DNA of 64,000 bases from Pelorhabdus rhamnosifermentans (GCF_018835585.1 NZ_JAHGVE010000021.1:19556-83555); one strand, 5' to 3'. Positions 26,378 to 36,363 are shown, counted from the first letter of the stretch. Notes: generated by a model from the letters alone, not told the origin. Numbers and translations: made by a program.

Positions 26378-26831
26378 GACGCATCAACTCCTCACAAATC
26401 GCCTCATAGCGCCTACCATGGGGCTCAAATACTAACAATCGTTCTAGAATCCCACTACTGCGTTTCATCGTGAGCGATAAATATTCGTCAGGCAGTTCCG
26501 TGCCAAATTTATCAGCCCATTCAATCAGTGAAATACCATAACTCGTATACTCATAAAAGCCAATTTCATCAAGTTCCTGTGCATCTTCCAGCCGATAAAG
26601 ATCAAAATGATGAACAGGGATTTTGCCATCATAAATTTGGAGCAAAGTAAAGGTCGGGCTTGTCACATCCTCTTCAATCCCCAAAGCCTGAACTAATTGC
26701 TGTGAAAAAAAAGTTTTACCTGCCCCGAGATCGCCCATTAAAGCAATCACATCGCCATCTTTTAGTAGCGGTGCAAGCAAAACGGCTATTTGGGTCGTAT
26801 CCTGTTCTGAAAAACTCTGTAAAGAAAACAT
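26358..26831 (-). CDS. tsaE: tRNA threonylcarbamoylation ATPase TsaE
   Basis: A 157-residue ATPase with Walker A GDLGAGKT, the conserved TSPTFTLLQIYDG and HFDLYRLED, and SLIEWADKF. It energises the TsaBD complex. Overlaps tsaB and follows thiL by 15 bp. Confidence 0.96.
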   Translation of the reverse strand: MFSLQSFSEQDTTQIAVLLAPLLKDGDVIALMGDLGAGKTFFSQQLVQALGIEEDVTSPTFTLLQIYDGKIPVHHFDLYRLEDAQELDEIGFYEYTSYGISLIEWADKFGTELPDEYLSLTMKRSSGILERLLVFEPHGRRYEAICEELMRLVNAVS

Positions 26832-26846
26832 AAATCCTCCTACATC

Positions 26847-27839
26847 CTAACAAAAATGATTGAATCCCCGTGGCTTCAGCACCGAAGACTGACCTTCCTT
26901 GTCAAGCAAAATCACTTCTTCTCCTTCCACCACTTCACCAATCGCTGTAAAAGCACATCCCACGCTTTCCTCTGTCAGACAAGAAAAATCAGCCGGATTC
27001 ATCGTAAATACAAGCTGATAATCTTCACCACCATAAAGCGCACAATCAAGGGCTGACAAATCAATGCGTTCTGTAGCCTCCAGCAATTCTTTCGACAAAG
27101 GCAGCTTCGTTTGTTCCAATCGAACTCCTACCTTACTTGCAGAAGCAATTTCATTCATCTCACTTGCCAAACCGTCACTAATATCATTCATGCTTGTTGC
27201 ACCCATTTTTCCGAGTCTTTGACCGGGACCCACGAGAGGCTTAGGCGTAAGATGAGCCGTCACAAGAGGCCAGGCAAAAGGATAATCTTCCCACTGTCCC
27301 TTCGATAATAAAGCCAGTCCCATACTCGAATTCCCCAGAGTCCCTGTAACAGCCACAATGTCGCCTACTTGGGCCCCCGCTCGGCGCACAAGCTGAGCCG
27401 CGTCCACTTCACCTGTCACAGTGACATTAATCACCAGTTCGTGATGCGTAGACACCGTGTCACCACCCACAATATTCACTGCATATTCCCGGCAGATTTC
27501 CTTCATTCCCTGGTATAAATTAATCATAAAATCCACATCTGTCTCAGGAGGAATAGCAATTGAAACGACTGCATGACAAGGCTTTCCCCCCATAGCCGCA
27601 ATATCACTAAAACTAACAGCCATGGATTTATAACCAAGCTGCTGAGGCAGCGTTGTTTTCATGGTAAAATGGACATTTTCCACTAACATATCTGTCGTCA
27701 TAAGTTGCAAATGGCGCGGTGTCGGAAGCAGAACGGCCGCATCATCCCCAATGCCCACGACAACATTCGCCGGATGATAAATGGTATCTTCTTTTAGTAT
27801 ATCAATTAATCCAAATTCCCCAACACTTTTTATTTTCAC
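26847..27839 (-). CDS. thiL: Thiamine-monophosphate kinase
   Basis: A 330-residue enzyme making thiamine diphosphate from the monophosphate. Starts at GTG with GAGGTGG upstream. Motifs GIGDDAAVL, TTDMLVENVHF, GGDTVSTHHE and NDISDGLASE are the AIR-synthase-fold Mg-ATP sites. First gene of thiL-tsaE-tsaB-rimI. No TPP riboswitch is visible upstream. Confidence 0.96.
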   Translation of the reverse strand: MKIKSVGEFGLIDILKEDTIYHPANVVVGIGDDAAVLLPTPRHLQLMTTDMLVENVHFTMKTTLPQQLGYKSMAVSFSDIAAMGGKPCHAVVSIAIPPETDVDFMINLYQGMKEICREYAVNIVGGDTVSTHHELVINVTVTGEVDAAQLVRRAGAQVGDIVAVTGTLGNSSMGLALLSKGQWEDYPFAWPLVTAHLTPKPLVGPGQRLGKMGATSMNDISDGLASEMNEIASASKVGVRLEQTKLPLSKELLEATERIDLSALDCALYGGEDYQLVFTMNPADFSCLTEESVGCAFTAIGEVVEGEEVILLDKEGQSSVLKPRGFNHFC

Positions 27840-28036
27840 TTTACCACCTCAATGGACTAAAAAAGCTGAACCATTTACTATTTCCAGCTATGACAAATTG
27901 TTTCCTGCATGGCTAGTATACCACTGTTGAAAAAAAGTTACACTGCTAAACAGGAATCTAGCCACACTACAGCAAACTGATAAATAATCAGATCGTTTCA
28001 CGATCATCATTCTGTACAAAAGGAGAAGAAATCATT

Positions 28037-29146
28037 ATGAGACCCACTATTGCTCAAATAAATTTAGGTCATCTCGCTCACAATGTCAAAGCGATTCGTC
28101 ATCACCTGCCGACTTCCATTGGCATGACAGCTGTTGTCAAAGCGGACGCTTATGGCCACGGTGCAGTCGCAGTCAGCCGTGTAGCTTTAGATAACGGAGC
28201 AACAGCCCTCGCTGTTGCCACCGTGGAAGAAGGCATGGAACTACGAGAAGCAGGATTTACCGTTCCCATTTTACTACTTGGACTCACTTTTGCCGAGGAT
28301 GCAAAGGAGATTATCCAGTATGATCTCACGGCAACAGCCTGCACATTTGAACAGATCAATAATTTAGCACAAACAGCCCGTACCCAAGGCCAAAAGGTCC
28401 GAGTCATGTTAAAAATTGATACCGGGATGAATCGCATTGGCTTTGCACCACAAGACCTCCCGACCTATGCTGAATATGCCCTGTCTTTTCCTGAGATCAA
28501 CCTGCGTGGCTGTTTTACCCATCTAGCCACAGCAGACAGCAAGGACAAACAGCATGCCCAACAACAAATTGCCTTATTTCAACAAGGCCTGAAACAACTT
28601 GCTGACAAAAATATTTCTTTACCCTTCATTTCTTTTGCCAATAGCGCCAGTATTATCGATCTTGATTGCACAATTTGCAATAACTCACGTCCCGGCATTA
28701 TCTTGTACGGTCTGGAACCCTCAAACGAAATGCATCATAAACTAGACTTAAAACCTGTCATGGAACTTAAAACCAAAGTGGTCTATGTAAAACAAGTACC
28801 AGCTGGCACAACCATCGGTTATGGTCGAACCTTCCGCTCGCCACGCACAACCTATATTGCTACTTTGCCTATTGGCTATGCCGACGGCTATCATCGATTG
28901 CTGTCCAATAAAGCTCCCGTCCTAATCGGCGGCAGACGCTGCCAGCAAGTCGGTAATATCTGCATGGATCAAATCATGGTTGATCTGGGACCAGACCATC
29001 CAGTAGAAATTGGCGCTGAAGCCGTACTCTTTGGCAGGCAAGGTACGGAAGAAATTACGGCAGGTGAACTCGCCACTTTGGCACAAACCATCCATTATGA
29101 ACTCGTTTGTGCCGTAAGCAAACGAGTTCCGCGTGTTTACATATAG
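28037..29146 (+). CDS. alr: Alanine racemase
   Basis: A 369-residue PLP enzyme making D-alanine for peptidoglycan. Ribosome site AAAAGGAG. PLP lysine Lys35 in VVKADAYGHG, the catalytic-Tyr segment GTTIGYGRTFRS, GNICMDQIMVD, and the C-terminal CAVSKRVPR. Monocistronic with a strong bidirectional terminator. Confidence 0.97.
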   Translation: MRPTIAQINLGHLAHNVKAIRHHLPTSIGMTAVVKADAYGHGAVAVSRVALDNGATALAVATVEEGMELREAGFTVPILLLGLTFAEDAKEIIQYDLTATACTFEQINNLAQTARTQGQKVRVMLKIDTGMNRIGFAPQDLPTYAEYALSFPEINLRGCFTHLATADSKDKQHAQQQIALFQQGLKQLADKNISLPFISFANSASIIDLDCTICNNSRPGIILYGLEPSNEMHHKLDLKPVMELKTKVVYVKQVPAGTTIGYGRTFRSPRTTYIATLPIGYADGYHRLLSNKAPVLIGGRRCQQVGNICMDQIMVDLGPDHPVEIGAEAVLFGRQGTEEITAGELATLAQTIHYELVCAVSKRVPRVYI

Positions 29147-29190
29147 TATAGAGTTAACCTCCCAGGCGTTAACAAGACTATATAATAAAA

Positions 29191-29225
29191 AAGTAAGCTC
29201 AGTCACGATACTGAGCTTACTTTTC
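29191..29225. terminator. Bidirectional terminator alr / GerMN gene
   Basis: AAGTAAGCTCAGT / ACTGAGCTTACTT, 6-nt loop, A-rich before and TTTT after. Confidence 0.9.
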
Positions 29226-29235
29226 ATTTCTCATG

Positions 29236-29823
29236 CTACTTCTTAATCATTCCAGGCGAGCGGCTCAGTGGTTCAGTTAAATCCAGATGACCGTATAGCG
29301 TATCTACCTTTTTCCCATCAACAAGAATCCGGACCTTTTCGATATGAGGAAACTCCGTTAATGTATTGACAATAGAAGTAACTAATAATGTCTCTGTGGC
29401 GGAACCACCATTCCCTTTTAAAATCGTGCCATTAAAATCAACCAAAGCAATATCATCTTTGATGGTGAGCTGGCGCAGCTTCGTTCCCGGCGGAAAAACC
29501 TTCGTTGTCTGTGGCTTATTTGTGCCATCAATCAAGGCTTCAACAGCTGTACGCGCCGGCGTTTCACTCATCGGAAAAGAACGGACTTCCGGAACAAGAT
29601 GAATTCCATCAGAACTGGCATAATAAAGCGTCAATTGCATAGAGTTATGCTTCGTGTCCTCTGCATTTGCAGTCGCTGGTATCGTACCACCACCTAACTG
29701 CGACTGTTGTGCCGTATTTGTTGTTGCTGCAGGCGTAGTAGTAGTTGCCAGATCATTATTATTAGCACAACCAGTAAGAAGCAAGCAAACGAATAGACCA
29801 CAACAAAACAAAAAATGCCTCAT
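29236..29823 (-). CDS. GerMN-domain lipoprotein (GerM-like)
   Basis: A 195-residue lipoprotein: signal to lipobox LTGC (Cys19), Thr/Ala-rich linker to about residue 60, then one GerMN domain (LTLYYASSDG, TARTAVEALIDGT, TLTEFPHIEKVRILVDGKK). GerM proteins act in sporulation septal peptidoglycan and germination. It overlaps the amidase stop by 4 bp, indicating a joint cell-wall role. Confidence 0.88.
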   Translation of the reverse strand: MRHFLFCCGLFVCLLLTGCANNNDLATTTTPAATTNTAQQSQLGGGTIPATANAEDTKHNSMQLTLYYASSDGIHLVPEVRSFPMSETPARTAVEALIDGTNKPQTTKVFPPGTKLRQLTIKDDIALVDFNGTILKGNGGSATETLLVTSIVNTLTEFPHIEKVRILVDGKKVDTLYGHLDLTEPLSRSPGMIKK

Positions 29824-30929
29824 GAATGATCCCCTCCCCCTGCTGCAACCTGTGTAAAGAAAGAGTCAAGACCTTGAACAATTCCTTGTGCCATTTTTTG
29901 TTGAAAAGCATCATCCATCAGCATTTTCTCTTCAGCAGGATTCGAAATAAAGGCCAATTCAATCAGTGAAGCAGGCATGCTTGTATGTTTCAATACGTAA
30001 AAATTCGCCTGATAAATACCACGATCAGATAAGCCTGTCGCTTGAATATATGCATCTTGAATGGATTGGGCTAACAAAGAATCCGCATTCGATTTTGGAT
30101 AATAGTAAGTAGCTCCGCCGCCGACTGTCGGATTGCCAAAAGAATTCGCATGAATACTCAAAAAGACATCCGTTTTTCGATGATTGGCAACATCGGCTCT
30201 GGCACCCAATTCATCAGCGCCACTGGCATTTGGACCATAAACATCCACATCCGTCTGTCTCGTCATAAGCACAGTCGCTCCAGACTTCTCAAGCAATGAT
30301 TTCACCTTTTGCGCGACAGCAAGTGTGACTGTTTTTTCTTGATCTTTTCCTGGACCAATAGCTCCCGGATCACTGCCACCATGGCCAGGGTCAAGGACAA
30401 TAACCTTATCGGAAAGTCCTGCCGAATAATGCACATTACTACTTAATACCGGTTTATTAATATCCACAACGACACGATAGGGTTTGTTATTTTTACTATC
30501 ACTTGGCAAAGTAAATACATGATAATCACTACGGCTAATGGAATTCGGTAAATCAATCACTACTTTTGCATTTCCTGTTGCTGAAGAAACATTGATCTTA
30601 CTTGCAACCTTGCCGTCTAACAAGACATCATCGACCTTGCTAGCATTCGCATTTTTAATATTCACAATAAGTTGCGGCGATGGAGAGGCCAATAAACTCC
30701 CATCCACCTGAACAGGTCCTGTCATATCAATAACCATTCTGAGCGTAGTCGCGCCAGAAGCAGCATCAATATGGTTAGCCCAACGAATATTCGTAAGAGA
30801 TGCTTGTCCCTTTACAGCACTTATAGCAGAAGTCTTCACGATGCCCATATCTCTGTACGCTGCAGCCAGTGCAACCTGTGGCAATAGCATCATAGCAATC
30901 ATAAACAAAACAAAAAACTTACGACGCAC
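29820..30929 (-). CDS. N-acetylmuramoyl-L-alanine amidase (AMIN + Amidase_3)
   Basis: A 369-residue exported hydrolase starting at GTG just after AAGGAGG. Signal RRKFFVLFMIAMMLLPQVALA, an AMIN targeting domain (about 45-160: TTLRMVIDMTGPVQVD), then the Zn amidase with VLDPGHGGSDPGA (His), the Glu of GADELGARADVAN, FLSIHANSFG (His) and LIELAFISN (catalytic Glu). It cleaves the stem peptide from murein. Coupled to the GerMN gene. Confidence 0.93.
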   Translation of the reverse strand: MRRKFFVLFMIAMMLLPQVALAAAYRDMGIVKTSAISAVKGQASLTNIRWANHIDAASGATTLRMVIDMTGPVQVDGSLLASPSPQLIVNIKNANASKVDDVLLDGKVASKINVSSATGNAKVVIDLPNSISRSDYHVFTLPSDSKNNKPYRVVVDINKPVLSSNVHYSAGLSDKVIVLDPGHGGSDPGAIGPGKDQEKTVTLAVAQKVKSLLEKSGATVLMTRQTDVDVYGPNASGADELGARADVANHRKTDVFLSIHANSFGNPTVGGGATYYYPKSNADSLLAQSIQDAYIQATGLSDRGIYQANFYVLKHTSMPASLIELAFISNPAEEKMLMDDAFQQKMAQGIVQGLDSFFTQVAAGGGDHS

Positions 30930-31017
30930 CGTTTCAACCTCCTTAAATCCTGACATTCCTATACAGTTTTCGTTGTTTTTTTTATTATTCCTGCTAAAAA
31001 TTTGTCATAAAAACAAA

Positions 31018-31056
31018 AAAAGACCAAAGTTTAACACAACTTTGACCCTTTTCCTT
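31018..31056 (-). terminator. Terminator after ndoA
   Basis: Minus strand GTCAAAGTT / AACTTTGGTC stem with GTGTTA loop and T7 tail. Confidence 0.75.
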
Positions 31057-31092
31057 AAATCAATCATATTCTGTTAACTGCTGCTACGTCCC

Positions 31093-31443
31093 TTATAACT
31101 CAACTAAGCCCAAACTAATGCGAACGGCGTCATCCACCTTTTCCATAATATCTTCACTTAAATGCGTAACCTTTTCTTTCAAACGTCGTTTATCAATCGT
31201 TCGCAGTTGTTCTAATAGCACCACTGAATCCTTTTCAAGCTGAAACAACTTAGCACTTACTTCAACATGAGTCGGCAGCTTCGCCTTCGAAATCTGCGAC
31301 GTAATGGCAGCAACAATCACAGTTGGACTGTATTTGTTACCCACATCATTTTGAATCACTAAAACAGGCCGGTGCCCGCCCTGCTCTGAACCAACTACGG
31401 GACTTAAGTTGGCAAAATAAATATCTCCACGCTTTACTACCAC
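31093..31443 (-). CDS. ndoA: Endoribonuclease toxin NdoA (MazF/PemK)
   Basis: A 116-residue mRNA interferase. [20 protein letters not shown] and [12 protein letters not shown] are the PemK RNA-cleaving core, with [15 protein letters not shown] after it. Close to Bacillus EndoA, which cuts UACAU. Starts at GTG. Encoded 3 bp after its antitoxin. Confidence 0.95.
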   Translation of the reverse strand: MVVKRGDIYFANLSPVVGSEQGGHRPVLVIQNDVGNKYSPTVIVAAITSQISKAKLPTHVEVSAKLFQLEKDSVVLLEQLRTIDKRRLKEKVTHLSEDIMEKVDDAVRISLGLVEL

Positions 31444-31446
31444 AAC

Positions 31447-31722
31447 TTATTCACGCTCCGCCAGTAAAGTAGGCATCATCTCGAAAACTTCGCTGTCAGC
31501 AAGTAGCCCTTCTTCTGCCAGTGATAAATTAATAATGGCCATTTCCTGATATCCCTTTTTCATCATATCACGCACGGCTTTTCGCTTCCTATCTTCAATA
31601 TATAAGCGCATTGCTTCTCTGACGAACTGACTACGGCTTAATTTTTCCATGGCAATAAAGCCATCAACCTCTTGCAGCAAACTATTCGGGATACTAATCA
31701 TAATACGTTTTAACTCGGCCAC
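31447..31722 (-). CDS. ndoAI: Antitoxin NdoAI (ribbon-helix-helix)
   Basis: A 91-residue CopG/RHH antitoxin: DNA-binding KRIMISIPNSLLQEVDGF then the toxin-binding tail with LLADSEVFEMMPTLLAERE. It neutralises NdoA and probably autoregulates the pair. Confidence 0.93.
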   Translation of the reverse strand: MAELKRIMISIPNSLLQEVDGFIAMEKLSRSQFVREAMRLYIEDRKRKAVRDMMKKGYQEMAIINLSLAEEGLLADSEVFEMMPTLLAERE

Positions 31723-31860
31723 ACCCTCACCTCCGCTGATCCTTGCGGCACAATCATCTACAATAAAGTATAGTATTTAATATATCACCATGTCAACTTT
31801 TTTATAGAGCATTTTTGATAATTATTCTATCATAAGCATGAAGTTTGTATAGAATAATAC

Positions 31861-33423
31861 TCATTCGCATTTTTTGCCTGTATAAATACCACAAACAGCC
31901 GCTGGAATAGCCTGTGCCAAATCGCCCGCAGTCATACCAACGGGACTATTTTCAGCTAATAAATCTCCTGCTAAACCATGCAAATAGACGCCGATAATCG
32001 CCGCATCATGACTCGAACAGCCTTGTGCAATAAAAGCCGTAATCATTCCAGTCAAAACATCGCCTGTTCCACCTGTCGCCATACCAACATTCCCTGTAGT
32101 ATTAATATATACTTCTCCATCAGGAAAGGCAACGATTGTTGCCGCACCTTTTAAAATAACTATACTTTTCCATTCCGCCGCATACTGCCTGGCCACAGCC
32201 AATCGATTGGACTGAATTTCTTCAATCGTAAGGCCTGTGAGTGCCGCCATCTCACCTGGATGGGGTGTAACAATACAAAGAGCCTGACTTGAACCGAGCA
32301 CAGATGGATCCTTTGCCACAGCATATAAGGCATCGGCATCAATCACCAAAGGCAACTGAACAGACTGGATTAATTCGGTAACAAGTGATAGCGTTCTTTC
32401 ATCACGCCCCAGGCCGGGTCCAAGGGCAAGCACATCGGCCTGAGCCAGAAAGGATTGAATAGCAGGTAAAGAATCGCGTGTTAAAACTCCGCCTACCTTA
32501 TCAGGCAGCGACTTCACCATAACTTCCGTCAACTTCGTTGCAGCAATACTATAAATACTTTCTCCTACACCCAGCGTAACCTTGCCCGCGCCAGAACGCA
32601 GCGCCCCTTGAGCAGCCAGTGCGGCAGCACCCGTAAAGCCTTCCGATCCTGCAACAATAAAAGCCCAGCCCATATCGCCTTTATGACAGGATGCCGTACG
32701 TTTCGGAAGCCTTTCGAGTACATCAAGTGCAGTAATCACATTCTGCTTAATTTCTCCACTCGTCAAAAGATTGGTCGGCACTCCAATATCATCAACAATA
32801 ATTTTCCCCGCATAATCGGCCCCAGGATAAATAAGCAGCCCTGGCTTGGGCAGTCCAAAGGTAACGGTATAAGCAGCCTTCACAGCCTGCGTCGTAACTT
32901 GACCGTCATTTCCCTGTACACCCGACGGAATATCGACAGCATAAATCGGCTTGCCAGATTGATTCATAAAAGAAACGGCCTGTTCCAAAGTGGCACTTAA
33001 CCGACCATGAAAACCCGTTCCGACTAAAGCATCGACAAGATAATCAGCAAAAGAAAGCGCTATTTTCAGCCGATCCCAGTCCCGTTCACCGGAAATCTCC
33101 ATAATATCCAGGCCCATTTGTACTAAAATCGCTAAGTGAACCTTCGCATCACCCGCTATGGCCTGTTGTGAACAAAACAAAAATACTTTCACTTTTGCAC
33201 CATGATTGGCTAAATGACGAGCAATAACAAACCCATCACCACCATTATTACCCTTACCAGCTAAAACAATAACTTTTTTACCAGTAAGTGATCCATTGAC
33301 TTTTTCCAAGCACTTCACTATAGCCGTTCCGGCGTTTTCCATCAAAACAACACCGGGAATGCCGTACATATCTATGGCCTTGCGGTCAATTTGTTTCATT
33401 TCCTGCGCTGTTGCAACTTTCAC
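31861..33423 (-). CDS. nnr: Bifunctional NAD(P)HX epimerase/dehydratase
   Basis: A 520-residue fusion: N-terminal YjeF epimerase (KVATAQEMKQID, GKGNNGGDGFVIARHL) and C-terminal ADP-dependent dehydratase (ALGPGLGRDERT, TPHPGEMAALTG, GTGDVLTGMI). It repairs hydrated NAD(P)H. Start at the GTG after GGGGAGG, overlapping acpS by 38 bp. Confidence 0.95.
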   Translation of the reverse strand: MKVATAQEMKQIDRKAIDMYGIPGVVLMENAGTAIVKCLEKVNGSLTGKKVIVLAGKGNNGGDGFVIARHLANHGAKVKVFLFCSQQAIAGDAKVHLAILVQMGLDIMEISGERDWDRLKIALSFADYLVDALVGTGFHGRLSATLEQAVSFMNQSGKPIYAVDIPSGVQGNDGQVTTQAVKAAYTVTFGLPKPGLLIYPGADYAGKIIVDDIGVPTNLLTSGEIKQNVITALDVLERLPKRTASCHKGDMGWAFIVAGSEGFTGAAALAAQGALRSGAGKVTLGVGESIYSIAATKLTEVMVKSLPDKVGGVLTRDSLPAIQSFLAQADVLALGPGLGRDERTLSLVTELIQSVQLPLVIDADALYAVAKDPSVLGSSQALCIVTPHPGEMAALTGLTIEEIQSNRLAVARQYAAEWKSIVILKGAATIVAFPDGEVYINTTGNVGMATGGTGDVLTGMITAFIAQGCSSHDAAIIGVYLHGLAGDLLAENSPVGMTAGDLAQAIPAAVCGIYTGKKCE

Positions 33424-33805
33424 TGTTATTTCCTCCCCAACAAACGACTTGTGCCGCAGCATATTGCCTGGCATGAGTCAAAGATATATAAATTTTAGTA
33501 ATATTTTTTTTAGCAGCAATTTTAGCAAAGGTTCCACTTAGCGTAACAACAGGAGCCCCCAAGGCATCCGGCAATATTTCAATTTCCTGCAAGGTTCCTT
33601 TAATAAGCCCTGTTCCAAGTGCCTTTAATACAGCTTCTTTCCCGGCAAACCGCGCCGCATAAGAAGAACTGCGCCCTGTTTTGCGACTATCACAATAAGC
33701 CTGTTCACGAGGCGTAAATACACGGGTAATAAATGCCTTCTTTGCAATTGCCGCCTGAATACGTTCAATTTCAATCAAATCCATGCCAATTCCCACAATC
33801 ACCAA
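33386..33805 (-). CDS. acpS: Holo-[acyl-carrier-protein] synthase
   Basis: A 139-residue phosphopantetheinyl transferase with GIGMDLIEIERI (Mg-binding Asp) and ARFAGKEAVLKALGTG (Glu, Lys). Somewhat long at the C-terminus because it overlaps nnr. Activates ACP for fatty-acid synthesis. Confidence 0.95.
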   Translation of the reverse strand: MVIVGIGMDLIEIERIQAAIAKKAFITRVFTPREQAYCDSRKTGRSSSYAARFAGKEAVLKALGTGLIKGTLQEIEILPDALGAPVVTLSGTFAKIAAKKNITKIYISLTHARQYAAAQVVCWGGNNSESCNSAGNETN

Positions 33806-33867
33806 AGATCCCTCCTGTTTGTATATTCCACAACAGATGGGTATCCCCTGCGATTCACTTTGAATAT

Positions 33868-34890
33868 TTAGACAAAATACTCAATCTTTGCCGTAGGAAA
33901 AAACCGACCTGCTAAGTCGCGACAAAACGCTTCCATTTCTCGGCGCAATTCAGCCGGATACAAATACTTGCCATAACCGAACTGACCGAATTTAAACATT
34001 CGTTCACTTTCCTCAAGTGGAAGCTGTGTCATAGGAAACAATTCCTCAATATTACTCTTGGCCCGTTTTGTAAAACGATGACTGATAAATTCAAAGGTAA
34101 TCGGTTCCGAAACAGGTGGAAGTGTTTTCGCTAGTTCTTCAAACATAGCATAATAATCAGACTTCCACAATGGGTAATAAAAAATGGGTGCAATAATAAA
34201 TCCTAAAGGATAACCCGCTTTGGCTACCTTGGCCGCAGCTGTTATACGCTCTGAAAGCGGCGGCGTTAAATGCTCATAACGAGCAATCAGCGAATCCGCA
34301 TTAAGGGTAAATCGAAACCGTGTGTGTCCGCCATGAGGAACGTTTAGCAAAGAATCAACTTGACTATGCTTGGTAACAAAACGGAATCGTCCAAGGGGCT
34401 GGCTGCCAAAAAAGCCAATCGTACGCTTCAGAAGCCCTGTTAGATACTCCGTGGGTATCGGATCTGATGTAGCCGCTCCTTCAAAAATAGTCACTTCAGG
34501 CGTTCGTTCCTGAATATAGGTTGTTACTCTTTCCAGCACTTCGTCAATATTGACATAGGCCCGTAAGTACGGTTTCTTGCCAAGCGTTGTCATAAGATAA
34601 CAGTACTCACACATGCTGGAACACCCCGTATTAAGGGGCAATTGAAAATGAGCCGACGGTTTACACGTTTGGAAATTCAGCGTCCGTCTCACACCCACTA
34701 CCAACGTCCGTTTCGCCTCCTGATAAGACTTTTGGACCGTACTCCCCGTAATCCCTGTGATCCGATTATGAGAAGAGGTCATCCGAATCGGTACAGATAA
34801 ATCACTAAGTTTCTCATAAATCTCGACACCCAACGGATAGTCAAGGGCTTCCGGTTCAAAATAGGCCTGTTTAGGCACAAACGGTTGCAT
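33868..34890 (-). CDS. splB: Spore photoproduct lyase
   Basis: A 340-residue radical SAM enzyme; the ATG follows GCGAGGG. The cluster motif is CSSMCEYC (Cys90, 94, 97). FEGAATSDPIPTEYL, RFRFVTKHSQVD and FRFTLNADSL match SplB. It reverses spore photoproduct in germinating spores, consistent with the SASP gene at 24922. Monocistronic. Confidence 0.93.
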   Translation of the reverse strand: MQPFVPKQAYFEPEALDYPLGVEIYEKLSDLSVPIRMTSSHNRITGITGSTVQKSYQEAKRTLVVGVRRTLNFQTCKPSAHFQLPLNTGCSSMCEYCYLMTTLGKKPYLRAYVNIDEVLERVTTYIQERTPEVTIFEGAATSDPIPTEYLTGLLKRTIGFFGSQPLGRFRFVTKHSQVDSLLNVPHGGHTRFRFTLNADSLIARYEHLTPPLSERITAAAKVAKAGYPLGFIIAPIFYYPLWKSDYYAMFEELAKTLPPVSEPITFEFISHRFTKRAKSNIEELFPMTQLPLEESERMFKFGQFGYGKYLYPAELRREMEAFCRDLAGRFFPTAKIEYFV

Positions 34891-34956
34891 AAGTATCCCT
34901 CGCTTCATTATTTTTCGCTAGTATGCCCCACTAATCGCGTTTCCTTGAAAAACAAA

Positions 34957-34994
34957 GCAAAGCTCCTGAATATTTTTCATTCAAGAGCTTTGCT
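34957..34994 (-). terminator. Terminator of the DUF155 gene
   Basis: GCAAAGCTC.TGAAT / ATTCA.GAGCTTTGC long stem after the stop at 35025. Confidence 0.75.
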
Positions 34995-35024
34995 ATTCAT
35001 GCCGTTATCATTCGCTGCTTTCTG

Positions 35025-35849
35025 TTATTTCTGAAAGAACATAGTATAAAGAGATAACAAAATTTCAATGGCAATAAGAATAATGACTGCCCACTCCAAG
35101 CGATTGCCGCGTCTCGCATGAGTCAGTCCGGAAAAGACTTCCGTAATATCCATCAGTGTTTCTGATTTATGGCGAATGTTTTTATAGCGATCATCCAGTT
35201 CAAACAATGTACTTAATTCTACAAACAGCTGACTGGCACTTTCGTTAACCCACGTGATATCCGGCTTATCAAGCAGCCTTATGTAAGAAATCGTATTAAA
35301 TTTATAACCTAAAATTTTTGCCGACATTTTCGCCAGCTTATCATCCGATACATTCAATTTGCCCTGTTCCAAAAACTGGACAACCTCTTCGATATCATCA
35401 AGCAATATATCAATATCTGCTTCAATCTTTTCTAAAGCCACTGATTTTGCAAGCACAGTGGCAATGATTTCTCCCTGGCCCTCGTGACTCTCAGCCGTTA
35501 TCATCGTATCATTGTTAATAGCCGGGTCTTCATCCAAAGTAATTTCCAAGCGATAATCATCACTAAATTCAAAGGGATTCGTAACATTGACGCTTTTTTC
35601 AATCTGCTTAATATAACTAATGACATCCATCATCTGATGGTGTTCAAAGTTAACAAAAACCATGGCTCCGAAGTGAAAGATATAGACCATCTTGCCATCA
35701 GGCTCCCTTAATAAGCCCTTGAGGGATTGCTCGTCTAACAGCAAAAGGTCTTCCCATTTAAACTTCTGATTCATTCCAAAGTGCCGCGCGATCTTCCCCA
35801 AGTTAATTTCACTGCTCAACACTAAGGCCTTAAAATTTGATTGAGTCAT
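35025..35849 (-). CDS. RMD1/DUF155 family protein
   Basis: A 274-residue protein with ribosome site AAAAGGATG. N-terminal region with MVYIFHFGAMVFVNF, a helical core (LEKIEADIDILLDDIEEVVQ), and one C-terminal membrane helix (VIILIAIEILLSLYTMFF) preceded by HARRGNRLEW, the DUF155 layout of yeast Rmd1 and human RMND1. Bacterial role unknown. Confidence 0.85.
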   Translation of the reverse strand: MTQSNFKALVLSSEINLGKIARHFGMNQKFKWEDLLLLDEQSLKGLLREPDGKMVYIFHFGAMVFVNFEHHQMMDVISYIKQIEKSVNVTNPFEFSDDYRLEITLDEDPAINNDTMITAESHEGQGEIIATVLAKSVALEKIEADIDILLDDIEEVVQFLEQGKLNVSDDKLAKMSAKILGYKFNTISYIRLLDKPDITWVNESASQLFVELSTLFELDDRYKNIRHKSETLMDITEVFSGLTHARRGNRLEWAVIILIAIEILLSLYTMFFQK

Positions 35850-35907
35850 AAGATTTCATCCTTTTAATTTTCATTGTTTCTAGTTATTTCTAGTATACCA
35901 CAGGATA

Positions 35908-35943
35908 AAAAAACTACGTAAATTTACCTTTACGTAGTTTTTA
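35908..35943. terminator. Bidirectional hairpin terminator
   Basis: AAAAACTACGTAAA / TTTACGTAGTTTTT, loop TTTACC. Confidence 0.85.
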
Positions 35944-35977
35944 AAATTTAATAATCTATTCGCGTTTTATAATTTTT

Positions 35978-36283
35978 TTACCTCCGAACTGCTTCCCACA
36001 TGGCGGACTGCATAATAAGGCTCATGCCATCAGCAAAACCTTGATTATAGAATATCTCGCCAGCGATCGTTTCTTGATTTATAAAATAGTCCTGCAATTG
36101 AGTTAGTTTTTCAAAATCCTCTTTCGACAATGCTACGGCTAACTCTTTCTGCAATTGTTCAATTTCCCGCGCTGCCCAATAGTAATTACCCGATACTTGT
36201 CCTAAATCCCGCAGGTAACCCTCATTATGCATAACCCACAATTCCCTTGTCACTGTTTCAAAAATATGCATACCCTCACTCAT
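35978..36283 (-). CDS. Hypothetical helical protein (101 aa)
   Basis: Start at the ATG 12 nt after GAGGAGG; the TTG-initiated longer frame would contain that ribosome site. Helical, with MSEGMHIFETVTRELW, YYWAAREIEQLQKELAVALS and a C-terminal FADGMSLIMQSAMWEA. Similar small helical proteins are widespread in Clostridia and Negativicutes; no function is known. Confidence 0.6.
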   Translation of the reverse strand: MSEGMHIFETVTRELWVMHNEGYLRDLGQVSGNYYWAAREIEQLQKELAVALSKEDFEKLTQLQDYFINQETIAGEIFYNQGFADGMSLIMQSAMWEAVRR

Positions 36284-36314
36284 AATACTATTGATCCTCC
36301 TCAATATTCAGGCT

Positions 36315-36363
36315 GCAACAGCAGGGGATTTCCTGCACTGATAAAGTGCTTGGAACCCCGCTG
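36315..36363. other. Long imperfect stem-loop upstream of the 101-aa gene
   Basis: CAGC.GGGG..TTCC.GCACT pairs with AGTGC..GGAA.CCC.GCTG around GATA. It would lie in the 5' leader of the 35978 gene and may control it. Confidence 0.4.

Noticed and set aside
27840..28036. TPP riboswitch before thiL or alr
   Set aside because: The conserved CUGAGA and ACCUG(A) thi-box elements are not present.
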